A DNA stretch of 64,000 nt, from positions 1 to 64,000 of the forward strand of contig NZ_JADBGB010000004.1 in assembly GCF_015220045.1 (NCBI RefSeq), in the 5' to 3' direction. A program made the position numbers and the translations under genes. This stretch comes from Marivivens aquimaris. Its GTDB lineage: Bacteria > Pseudomonadota > Alphaproteobacteria > Rhodobacterales > Rhodobacteraceae. Positions 33,994 to 42,297 of this stretch are shown piece after piece (the stretch's first letter is position 1; each line of letters starts with the position of its first letter). The notes beneath the pieces were generated by a model that saw only the letters and a list, made by a program, of their open reading frames with translations, did not search any database and was not told where the DNA came from.

Positions 33994-34853
33994 TGTTGAT
34001 ACGGCGATGTCCAGAAATTAGAAGACCGGGCTGTAACGAGGCGACTGAGGCCAGGTCAGGGAGCACCGGTCATAAGGCAATAATGTATAATAGTGTCCGC
34101 GCTGACGATGTCAACATTGTAGACGGGGCACCGAACGGTGAGGCAACGCGGGATGTCAGTTCGGTGCGCCGAGACTTGATCATGGCTGCGCTTTGCGGCC
34201 ATTGGAGCCAATTACAGCGAACTTCCGCTACCCGCCCATTACATCGAATGCTTGGACAAGTAATCCGTATAGTCGGTAGCGGCGTCGCCAGCACATCAAC
34301 CCTGGCCAGAGCCTTGCGGCCTCCCCAGCTCGGCTTCGCGTGTCGCAGGGGAGAACGGCCCTTCGGTCCGTCGCGCATTCGGCCATGCGGCCTCACCGCG
34401 GCGTTGCGCCCGGCATCCCGGTTTGCCCGCCTCGCGAGCACGTCCCTCCCCGGTCGCTCCGCCGGATTGCGCTCTGGTCTGTTTTGGCCTTAGGCCAAAA
34501 CGATCCCGCCACTCCATCCGTCTCCCGCGTCCGGTCGGGCCGTTTGCCTGCTCGGGTCGGGCAAACCTACCGTCAAAACACACACACATGAGCGCGGAAG
34601 CATATCCTCCGGATGGCCCCCAAATCAGCCCGCGTCAAGGATCGCAAAACTTTTCGGCGAGGGCGGAGCCGGTGGCGCGGGGCGGTCCCGTGCGCAAGCG
34701 CGCGCAAGTGTCGGGTGCCGCGCGCGGAAAACTTTTGCGCCCGGCAAGCCGGCGGCTACGCCGTCCCTGACCCGGGCAGATTCGGAAACCAGGCATTCGG
34801 CCATGCCCCCACACTCACGTGGTGGCCTTGGAACCGAACACTGGAGACCAGAC
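33994..34853. other. 860-bp region without a supported gene; contains a strong hairpin
   Basis: No convincing coding frame. GTTTTGGCC-TTA-GGCCAAAAC (34481-34501) is a perfect 9-bp hairpin. The left 200 bp are A/T-richer with a TATAAT-like box near 34085-34095 (promoter possible), the rest is very G+C rich. It may hold regulatory DNA for the SLOG gene and the mobility region. Confidence 0.4.
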
Positions 34854-35783
34854 ATGGCTTACGACACTGCAAACACCTACGAGACCATCGAACTTTTCGG
34901 ACTGACTGAAAAGGACGCGCAGCTGCCGATCCCGGAGGATCACGTTCTGACCGACCACATCGTCCGCGAGAGCTTCGAGGCTTTGCTCGGCCAGCTGCGC
35001 GGGACCGGGCTTGAAGCAGAAATCGAACCGCTGGCCCATGGGCTCGCGACGATCCTGCAGCGCCGCAAGGTGGCACTCGGCAAGGAGGTCGACCGCACCG
35101 CCGACAAGATCGGCGCGCTGGCAAAATCCCACGACGGATCGGAAATCGCCGAGACCGCGCTCGAAGAGGCGCAGGCGCGCTTTGTGCAACTGCGCGAGAT
35201 TGTGAGCGCCATCGAGGTGATGAGCGAGGCGGCGGCGGAATGCTACGAGATCGAGACGGGCCACGCCTACATCCCGGCAGCCGGATCGCGCGCAAGCGTC
35301 CGGGCGAAAGAGACCGGGGCGGTCTTCGAGGCGCGGCAGCTGCTGGAGCAGCACGACCGCGAGACTGCCGAGAAGTCGAAAGTCGAGGGGGTGCCCCTGA
35401 TCGTCTCAGGCGCCACCGACTGGACCGATGTTGATGTGATCTTCAACACGCTCGACAAGGTTCGCGAACGGATCAAGCAGAACCGCAACCAGGAGATCTT
35501 CCTCTGCCACAAGGGTGGCAAGCACGGGGCGGAGATGATTGCGGCCCGGTGGGCCCGGGCACGCGGGGTCGCGCAGGCGCGCTTCGATCCGCGCTGGTCC
35601 GCGCACGGGCGGGCGGCACCGTTCAAGTGCAACGACGAAATGCTGGACGACAAGTTCGCGGCGACGGGGGTTGTACTCTTCGGCGGCAACGGGGTCGCGC
35701 TGAACCTCGGGCAGAAGGCGGAAGCGAAAGGTCTGACGGTCATGCGGGTTGCGGACCCGGCGAAGAAGGCTGCGCAGGATTGA
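34854..35783 (+). CDS. DUF2493/YspA-type SLOG-fold protein
   Basis: 309 residues from MAYDTANTYETIELFGLTEK. The N-terminal two thirds are helical. The C-terminal 120 residues form a DUF2493 domain: VPLIVSGATDWTDVDVIFNT, IFLCHKGGKHGAEMIAARWA and ATGVVLFGGNGVALNLGQKA, which is a Rossmann-like SLOG nucleotide-binding fold. SLOG proteins bind nucleotide ligands, and some act in conflict systems, but this plasmid form has no assigned function. A terminator follows. Confidence 0.82.
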   Translation: MAYDTANTYETIELFGLTEKDAQLPIPEDHVLTDHIVRESFEALLGQLRGTGLEAEIEPLAHGLATILQRRKVALGKEVDRTADKIGALAKSHDGSEIAETALEEAQARFVQLREIVSAIEVMSEAAAECYEIETGHAYIPAAGSRASVRAKETGAVFEARQLLEQHDRETAEKSKVEGVPLIVSGATDWTDVDVIFNTLDKVRERIKQNRNQEIFLCHKGGKHGAEMIAARWARARGVAQARFDPRWSAHGRAAPFKCNDEMLDDKFAATGVVLFGGNGVALNLGQKAEAKGLTVMRVADPAKKAAQD

Positions 35784-35787
35784 AGAG

Positions 35788-35816
35788 AGGGGGTCGCGCT
35801 TGGCGCGGCCCTTTCG
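35788..35816 (+). terminator. Terminator after SLOG gene
   Basis: GGGTCGCGC-TTG-GCGCGGCCC stem (35791-35811, one G-T pair) followed by TTTC. Confidence 0.7.
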
Positions 35817-36321
35817 TCATGTCTCATGGCGCGTGCGGTCGGTCACGCGTGATCGGTAGTCTGCGGCGGCCAGCAGCGTTATCCCTCTACCCGGTCCGTC
35901 AGAGTGCGGCCCATCCGCATCGGTACGGGCTGGGGATGGTACGCACCTCACGCACATCGAAAGCAGCGCAATACGCGAGGGGTCGAGACGTCGCATATGA
36001 GGCTGAACACCTGCACGTCCCTCGGGGCGTGTTTCGGAACATCGCATCCACGCGGGCGGGCTCCGTCAGCACCCCGGCCAGGATCGGCGGGACGCGGACG
36101 CGGATGGTGGCGGCTGCGTGTTGGCAAGGGTCATCCGGATCACTCCTTTTTGCTCATAGATGTGGATCGCACGGGGTCGGCCCAATCGTGCCCTCAGCTC
36201 ACGCTTCGGCAAGCACAAATACGGCTTCCACGGCTGGCCGCGGACCCTCCGCATTTGCGCTTGCGACCGGACCTGTTGCCCCCGTGCTGGGTGATCCCCA
36301 TCGCAACAAGGAGTAACCCAA
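35817..36321. other. No supported gene
   Basis: About 500 bp between the SLOG terminator and the next small gene. Frames run through it on both strands but show no family features. The end holds a good ribosome site (AAGGAG) for the gene at 36322. Confidence 0.4.
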
Positions 36322-36528
36322 ATGACCAACCACTACGTCGCCACCGTCCCCGTCAAGTTCACCGATACCGATGGCCAGGAGCGCACCCGTTTTCAGCGCG
36401 TGGGTGCGATGTTTCGCAACACCCGCAACGGGGATGGAACGGAGTTCTTCAGCCTCAAGCTCGACTTCCCGGTCGCGGTCTCGGAGCTGGTGATGTTCCC
36501 ACCGAGCGCGAAAGATCCCCAGGACTAA
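36322..36528 (+). CDS. Conserved hypothetical small protein
   Basis: 68 residues from MTNHYVATVPVKFTDTDGQE. The composition suggests a beta-rich soluble protein. A good AAGGAG ribosome site and a strong hairpin right after it support a real gene. Family unknown. Confidence 0.65.
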   Translation: MTNHYVATVPVKFTDTDGQERTRFQRVGAMFRNTRNGDGTEFFSLKLDFPVAVSELVMFPPSAKDPQD

Positions 36529-36545
36529 ATCCTCTGACGAGGATG

Positions 36546-36576
36546 GGCCGCCCCAGGACGATCTTGGGGCGGCCCG
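36546..36576 (+). terminator. Strong hairpin after small gene
   Basis: A perfect 11-bp stem, GGGCCGCCCCA with TGGGGCGGCCC, and a 9-nt loop. It lies 18 bp after the stop and has no T tract. Confidence 0.6.
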
Positions 36577-36803
36577 ATCCCTGTTCCAGGGATGCCGGTC
36601 CCTGCGCGTTCAACGGACGCACTCCGCCCGGAATGATCAGGCCGCGACAGACCGGCCAGTCAGCCTCAAGGGGGCCATCCACAAAAACCTATCGGCCAGG
36701 GCCTCCCGGTTTTTGCGGCAGAGATTTGGGGATCCAAATCTGGCCCTCCTTGACCCTGCCTGTCCGCCCTGTCGGTGGGGTTTGCGCCCGCCCGCGGTTC
36801 CGT

Positions 36804-36823
36804 CCGAACACATGCGTGTTCGG
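36804..36823. other. Hairpin in the candidate oriT region
   Basis: CCGAACAC-ATGC-GTGTTCGG, a perfect 8-bp stem with a 4-nt loop, 220 bp before the mobC-like gene. Relaxase recognition sites are usually inverted repeats close to the relaxosome genes, so oriT is probably within 36580-37040. The nick site itself is not identified. Confidence 0.4.
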
Positions 36824-36967
36824 CCAGAGCCTCGGGCGGGGCTGGCGGACGGGACCCCTGGGACAGGTGTCGCTTGGAGGTGAGGGCGGCAGAGCCGCGT
36901 CCCTGCGGGCCGCGGCGTGAAGCGGACACCAAGGCTGCCTGAGCCTGGATGCGACGTAAGTATATAA

Positions 36968-36996
36968 TTGACAGCTTGGTATATTATCGTAAGGTA
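36968..36996 (+). promoter_or_regulatory. Candidate promoter of the mobC-relaxase-virD4 operon
   Basis: TTGACA (36968-36973) lies in an A/T-rich patch with TAAGGT about 16 bp downstream. Near-repeats GTATATAAT and GTATATTAT surround it and could be a binding site for the MobC-like protein. Confidence 0.4.
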
Positions 36997-37044
36997 GGGG
37001 CAGCCTTGGTGGAAGGTGGCAGGAAATAGGGGGTCTTTCTTCGC

Positions 37045-37638
37045 ATGTCGCGCTCAAAACGTCTCACAGATGCGGACCGCATGGAGATCGTTCGCGAAGC
37101 TGCGGAAGGCGTTTCCACTTCAGTGCTGGCGGAACGGTTTGGCGTTTCGGTGCGGGCGATCCAGTACACGCTCAAAGCCGATGCCGAGCGCCAGACGGAT
37201 GCCGCAATTCCGGTCTCAGCGGTCAGTGTGAAGGTCACGGCTGCGGAGCTTGAGGCGCTCGACGCGGTGCTGGCGAAGGCGGGGATCGAAAGCCGGGCCG
37301 AGGGGCTGCGGCGGCTCATTCAGGCGGCAGGCGGGGTGTTCGTTCCGGACGCGCAGATGGCAGCTGAGATGGCGCGCTACCGCGCCTCGCTGCACGAGGT
37401 CGGCAATGGGGTCGCGCAGATCGCCAAACAGATGACGCAGGCCAATCGGCAGGGGCAGGGGGCGAATGGCGGCATGAGTGCCGAGTTCACCGAACTGCGC
37501 CTCGCGCAGATGCGCGGGCTGGCGCGGTTCATCCTAGACAGCGCTGATGAGATCGACCTGCTCCTGCGCCGCCGTCGGGATGCGATGCAGCTGCAGGCCA
37601 CGGCCGCGCTGAGGGAGTTTGCGCATGCAGCTGAATGA
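37045..37638 (+). CDS. MobC/VirD1-like relaxosome accessory protein
   Basis: 197 residues from MSRSKRLTDADRMEIVREAA. A helix-turn-helix (LAERFGVSVRAIQYTLKADA) is followed by a MobC-like block (VTAAELEALDAVLAKAGIES, LRRLIQAAGG) and a helical tail with HEVGNGVAQIAKQMTQANRQ. Such proteins open the oriT strands for the relaxase. It overlaps the relaxase gene by 14 bp. The family call rests on context and the MobC-like segment. Confidence 0.78.
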   Translation: MSRSKRLTDADRMEIVREAAEGVSTSVLAERFGVSVRAIQYTLKADAERQTDAAIPVSAVSVKVTAAELEALDAVLAKAGIESRAEGLRRLIQAAGGVFVPDAQMAAEMARYRASLHEVGNGVAQIAKQMTQANRQGQGANGGMSAEFTELRLAQMRGLARFILDSADEIDLLLRRRRDAMQLQATAALREFAHAAE

Positions 37639-39958
37639 TGCCGTCCATGCCGTCACGGGCGAGGTGTTTCGGGATGGCTGGAGCCGCGTCCGGGGCTCAA
37701 TGCAGGGGCTGCACGTGGCCAAGCAGACCCAGCTTGTGCGCGCGGCAGCAGGCCACCGGCCAGCGGTCTTCAAGGCGATCCGGGGCGGGGGAACGCATAC
37801 CAAATCGCAGCTCGCAAACCAGCTCGATTACCTCACCACCAAGTCCACCCATATCGTGGACAGTAGCGGGTTCCTGGATGGCAAGACGAAGCTCGAGGCG
37901 GGTGACATCAAGGATCTGACCGAGCGCTTTGCCAAGCGGTGGGATGCGGGCTTCAAGCCCAAGCTTGGGCAGACCACCCACATGCTCATGTCCTTCCCCA
38001 TCGGCACGCGCGGGGAGGATGTGCGCGACATCGCGACGGATGTGGCCGAGCGGTTCTTCCAGACCGACGCGGGGCATTTCGACTACATCATCGCGGTGCA
38101 TGAGGACCGCGATCACCCGCATGCGCATCTGGTGCTGAACCGCCGCTCGCAGGAAGGCGAGTTCTTCTTTCTGGGGCGCAACCACCGCTTCAACTATGAC
38201 GACTTCCGCCTCGCCATGGTCGAGGAGGCCGAGAAGTATGGTGTACGGCTGGAGGCCACGCGGCGGGTGGATCGCGGCGTCGTGCATTACCCAGCCCGCA
38301 CCAGCGAGGTCTACGCCGCGAAAGAAGAGGGGCGGGCACCCCGCGAGCGGGAACGTGTGGGGGCCGACCTGACCCGGACTCTGGCGGAGATCGCCAACAC
38401 CAGAACCGTGTACCATTCGCTTGCCGCAGAGGCCTCCCGGGAGGCCCGGGAAGACATCGCCGCAGCACTCTTCCGCGCGGGCGAGGTGTTGGCGCATGGC
38501 GGGCAGGTGGACCGAACAGGAGATGTGTATATGGCCGAGGATCAAAGTTTCGAGGATCTCAGAAGCCTCTATGCGGAGAAGCTCGCGCGGGTGCAGGGCA
38601 TGATCGCCGAGAAGTCTGACGCGGAACGTCCCATGCTGGAAAAACGTCTCATCGAGATCCAGACGCAGGTCCAGCACATGCAGCCTCTCGGATTGCGTTC
38701 ATCCACGCTGTCAGAGACCCCGTCGGAGGGCGGGATCTATTCCGAAGCCAATATCGACGCCAGCCAGCGCGAGCGTCTGGCCGAGCCCGACCTGAGATCG
38801 CGCATTGACGCGGCACTACGCGGCACCGGGATCAGCACATCGGAAGTGGTGGCCCGGATCGAAACCGGGGCCTCGAGCGCCGCGCTGGAGCATCAATGGA
38901 TCGCAGATGATCTCGCCAAGGTGGCCGAGGCGCGGGATCTGAACCTCGAACGCCGCGCTGATCTGGAACAGGCGCGCGACATTCTCAACGATGTGCATGT
39001 CGCGCTTGGCACGCTGCTGGAACGGGAGAACGTGCTGCGCCGGGATGGTGTCATGGAAGCGGAAGCGGTCAGCGAGCGGTTCCATTATCACCGGGACGCG
39101 GTGCAGGCGATGGAAGGGACAATCCGTCAGGAGATGCGCGTAGACGGCCTGACCGCGCAGCAGATCGAGGACCGGGACTGGGAGGTTGTCTCACGGGCGG
39201 AGCGCCGGATCGAGACGGAGCAGCGCGCGTATCTCGCGGCACACCCGGACTTGCTCGCACGCCCTGGCGATGTGATCGACCGGTCTGAGCCCTACAGGGA
39301 GACCATCACCGATGCGGCCCGCGCCAGCGAGATCACCCGCGAGGTCGACCGGATCATGGAGGTACGCGACGTCCGCACGCCCGTTGCAGATGCTGTCACA
39401 GATGAATTCAGGGAGCGCTATCCGGACATGCCGTCCCACCTCGCCCGCGGGCTTGGCGCGACCTATGCGGCCGTCGTCGAGATCCGCGACACGGAGGCCA
39501 TCAACCAGGTCCGCCGCGAAACCGAGTTGCGCGAGGGGCTTGGGTCTGGCACGCGCGACGAAGCTCTCGCCGCCCGCGGTGAAACGACGGCGCAGTCTAA
39601 CCATACCGACCGCCTTGCAGACGAGATTACGCGTGTTCTGGATCATGAGCGGGCCGGGGAGCTGTCCGCGCCCTTCGAGACCGAGGCGGAACGGGACGCC
39701 TTCCGCGGCGAGATCGCGCGGGTGCTGGATGGCCGCCAATTGGGCCGGCTCACATCCGGCGATGCCGATGCGCTGGACAAGGTTCTCGAGGACCGCCTCG
39801 ACCGGCTCTATGTCGCCAAGGTCTACCTGCAATCGGATGCAGCGACGGCCAGCACGGAGGCCTTGCGCCAGGTGGTCGATGAACTGGCCGATGCTGAGTA
39901 TGAAAAACACCGCGCCACAGACGTGGATGGCGAGACCGAGCGGGGTCAGGTCCATTGA
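37625..39958 (+). CDS. virD2: VirD2-type relaxase
   Basis: 777 residues from MQLNDAVHAVTGEVFRDGWS. The N-terminal 230 residues are the relaxase domain, with LANQLDYLTTKS (candidate nicking tyrosine), TTHMLMSFPIGT and the three-histidine metal motif VHEDRDHPHAHLVLNRR (about residues 155-171). The C-terminal two thirds are helical and charged, without a primase or helicase domain. The protein cuts oriT and pilots the strand to VirD4. The gene overlaps both mobC and virD4, so the three form one operon. Confidence 0.9.
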   Translation: MQLNDAVHAVTGEVFRDGWSRVRGSMQGLHVAKQTQLVRAAAGHRPAVFKAIRGGGTHTKSQLANQLDYLTTKSTHIVDSSGFLDGKTKLEAGDIKDLTERFAKRWDAGFKPKLGQTTHMLMSFPIGTRGEDVRDIATDVAERFFQTDAGHFDYIIAVHEDRDHPHAHLVLNRRSQEGEFFFLGRNHRFNYDDFRLAMVEEAEKYGVRLEATRRVDRGVVHYPARTSEVYAAKEEGRAPRERERVGADLTRTLAEIANTRTVYHSLAAEASREAREDIAAALFRAGEVLAHGGQVDRTGDVYMAEDQSFEDLRSLYAEKLARVQGMIAEKSDAERPMLEKRLIEIQTQVQHMQPLGLRSSTLSETPSEGGIYSEANIDASQRERLAEPDLRSRIDAALRGTGISTSEVVARIETGASSAALEHQWIADDLAKVAEARDLNLERRADLEQARDILNDVHVALGTLLERENVLRRDGVMEAEAVSERFHYHRDAVQAMEGTIRQEMRVDGLTAQQIEDRDWEVVSRAERRIETEQRAYLAAHPDLLARPGDVIDRSEPYRETITDAARASEITREVDRIMEVRDVRTPVADAVTDEFRERYPDMPSHLARGLGATYAAVVEIRDTEAINQVRRETELREGLGSGTRDEALAARGETTAQSNHTDRLADEITRVLDHERAGELSAPFETEAERDAFRGEIARVLDGRQLGRLTSGDADALDKVLEDRLDRLYVAKVYLQSDAATASTEALRQVVDELADAEYEKHRATDVDGETERGQVH

Positions 39959-41967
39959 GCGCCTCCATGGGAAAAGCGCGGATCGCCACGGGTGTCTTGC
40001 TCGTGACGCTGGTGACCGCCGCTATGGGCTACACCATCGCCTCGGCGGTGCTGACCTACCAGGATCTGGGCTTCGGGGCGGAGATCGACTTTGCCTATAT
40101 CGCGCAGAACTATCTGGCGATCCTCGATCGCCGCCCGGAGGACGCGCAACTCATCCACCTGATCATCGGCAGCTTTGCCGCCGCCGGCATGATGCTGAGC
40201 CTCGCCCTCTCGGGGTCTGCCCTCACACGGTTTGGCCAAACCCATTGGCAGACCGCGCGGGAGATGAAGTCCAATGGGTTCTTCGGCGCGCCCGGGACCG
40301 GGTTCATCCTCGGCAAGCTTGGGACGCCCGGCTCCCGCGCAAAATACATTTGCTCCAAGGTCTTCCCGCATGCGCTGATCGTGGCTCCCACGGGTCGCGG
40401 CAAGACCACGGGGTTTGTCATTCCGAACCTGCTGACCTGGCAAGGCTCCGCCGTGACGCTTGATGTAAAGGGCGAGTGTTTCGAGGCCACGGCCCGGCAC
40501 CGCGCCGCCCAAGGTGACAAGGTTTACCGCTTTGCCCCCACCGATTGGGAGGGCAAGCGCACGCATCGCTACAACCCGCTCCTGCGCATCTATCAACTGA
40601 AAGATCCCGCGCGGCAGCAGATGGAATTGCAGCTCCTGGCGACGCTCTTCCTGCAGAGCGACAACGACCGGGTGCAGGGGCTTCTGAAAGGCGGGATCGA
40701 TCTCTTCGTGGCGGCGGGGCTTCTGGCTTTCCAGCGCAAGCGCCCGACCCTGGGCGAAATCTACCGCATTGCCGCGTCGGGCGGGAACAAGCAGAAGGAG
40801 TATTTCGCGCGTGGCCACGAGGTGGAGAACAGAGCCGCGAAACTGATCTTCACGCGGCTCGCCTCGACCAACAACGACACCCTGACCTCCTATGTCTCGC
40901 TCTTGATGACCTCGGGGCTCGATCAATGGCAGAACCCGGCCATCGATGAGGCGACGTCTGTCTCGGATTTTGACTTCCGCACGATCCGCAGGAAGCCCTT
41001 TTCGGTCTATCTCGTCGTCCAGCCACTCATGGTGAAGCCTCTGGCACCCCTGATCCGGCTCTTCTTCTCCGATCTCCTCTCGGCCATGCAGGAAAAAGAC
41101 CCAGGGCCAGACGAGCCTTGGCCCGTGATGATCATGCTCGATGAGTTCAATCGCTTGGGCAAGATGCCCATCGTGGTCGAAAGCATCGAGACCCTGCGGA
41201 CCTACCGCGGTCATCTGGCCGTGGTCACGCAGACCATTCCCGCCCTCGATGAAATCTATGGCGAGAACACCCGCCGTGCGCTGCAGGGCAACGCAGGCGT
41301 GAAACTCTACCTGACGCCCTCGGATGAAAAGACCGTCGAGGAGCTGAGCAAGGCGGTCGGCAAGACCACCAAGACTGTCGTCACGCGCTCACAGTCCATC
41401 GGCAAGAACCCCTTCGAGGGCCGCAGCCAATCCACACGGACCGAAGAGAGCTCTCTGCTCCCCGAAGATGAGGCGCGCCGCCTGCCACTCGACGAGATTG
41501 TCATGGTCATCGATGCCCAAATGCCGGTCCGTGCGAAGCGGATCCAGTATTTCGACGATCGGCTGTTCAAGGCGATCCACGCGGCGCAGACGGGCGATTT
41601 GCCGTTTCCGGAGCCGGGGGGAGGGGGGGAGCAGGGCAATCTACCGTTGAGTATGCGCGCCATGCCGATGACACCGCCGTCAAGCGGGCCCCGTGATTCT
41701 GAAGCTGATGTGGAGCGGGCACGCGAGGCTGTTGAAGGTCGACCGTCTGGCCAACCCGACGCCGTCTCAAAGAAGACCGCGCCCGTCGTTCAAGCTGTCA
41801 TTGCAGAGGAACAGCGGCAAATGGAGATGGTTTTTGAGGGCCCGGTCGCGGATGCCGAGACAGTGGGCGTAGAAGATGAGGCGCAGATGCGTTCCGCCGT
41901 CGATGGCTTGGACGAGATGGAAGCGATGTTGCGAGAGGGGGCTCACGAAAAGCTGGTTTCTCGATAG
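39955..41967 (+). CDS. virD4: VirD4/TraG-type coupling protein
   Basis: 670 residues. Two N-terminal membrane helices (ATGVLLVTLVTAAMGYTIAS and LIIGSFAAAGMMLSLALSGS) are followed by the ATPase domain with Walker A LIVAPTGRGKTTGFVIPNLL (about residues 142-161) and Walker B WPVMIMLDEFNRLGKMPIVV (about 387-406). It links the relaxosome to the VirB channel at the inner membrane. The C-terminal 120 residues are acidic and probably disordered. The start overlaps the relaxase stop (ATGA-type). Confidence 0.95.
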   Translation: MSASMGKARIATGVLLVTLVTAAMGYTIASAVLTYQDLGFGAEIDFAYIAQNYLAILDRRPEDAQLIHLIIGSFAAAGMMLSLALSGSALTRFGQTHWQTAREMKSNGFFGAPGTGFILGKLGTPGSRAKYICSKVFPHALIVAPTGRGKTTGFVIPNLLTWQGSAVTLDVKGECFEATARHRAAQGDKVYRFAPTDWEGKRTHRYNPLLRIYQLKDPARQQMELQLLATLFLQSDNDRVQGLLKGGIDLFVAAGLLAFQRKRPTLGEIYRIAASGGNKQKEYFARGHEVENRAAKLIFTRLASTNNDTLTSYVSLLMTSGLDQWQNPAIDEATSVSDFDFRTIRRKPFSVYLVVQPLMVKPLAPLIRLFFSDLLSAMQEKDPGPDEPWPVMIMLDEFNRLGKMPIVVESIETLRTYRGHLAVVTQTIPALDEIYGENTRRALQGNAGVKLYLTPSDEKTVEELSKAVGKTTKTVVTRSQSIGKNPFEGRSQSTRTEESSLLPEDEARRLPLDEIVMVIDAQMPVRAKRIQYFDDRLFKAIHAAQTGDLPFPEPGGGGEQGNLPLSMRAMPMTPPSSGPRDSEADVERAREAVEGRPSGQPDAVSKKTAPVVQAVIAEEQRQMEMVFEGPVADAETVGVEDEAQMRSAVDGLDEMEAMLREGAHEKLVSR

Positions 41968-42291
41968 GGAGTCGAGAATCGCTTGTCCGGCGGCGTTTCG
42001 ACACCCTTTTGCGGTGCAGAAATCTGCATGATGGGCGGGAAGCAGTCTTTCGCTGCATTGGCATCAACCCGATCTCGTACCATCGAAGCGGACATTCATT
42101 TGGTGAGTAAGAGTTGGATTGGAAGTGTCGTTCGTAATTGCGGTAGCTCATGGCCGCTAGCACCCCCACAGAAAATTGCGTGCCTCGTGTCATAAATCCG
42201 TTTCGGACCAACAATGACTTGCAACCGTAAGTCGAGCGGAACAGACTGAAGAAGCAGCAACGGGATTGCGGCGAAATTCAGAGCAAGGAAG
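41968..42291. other. Junction between transfer genes and the low-G+C island
   Basis: About 320 bp with no supported gene. G+C visibly drops across it. It probably contains the promoter of the kinase-helicase operon. Confidence 0.4.
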
Positions 42292-42297
42292 TTGGTA

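Noticed and set aside
34070..34441. 123-codon open frame on the minus strand
   Set aside because: Arginine-, alanine- and proline-rich shadow-type composition in a G+C-rich stretch with no features.
34481..34501. GTTTTGGCC-TTA-GGCCAAAAC as a CRISPR repeat or terminator
   Set aside because: Only one copy exists, so it is not an array. It has no T tract and no gene just before it, so terminator function is not supported.
39946..41214. 422-codon open frame on the minus strand
   Set aside because: Antisense to virD4, which has intact Walker motifs. No family pattern in the antisense product.
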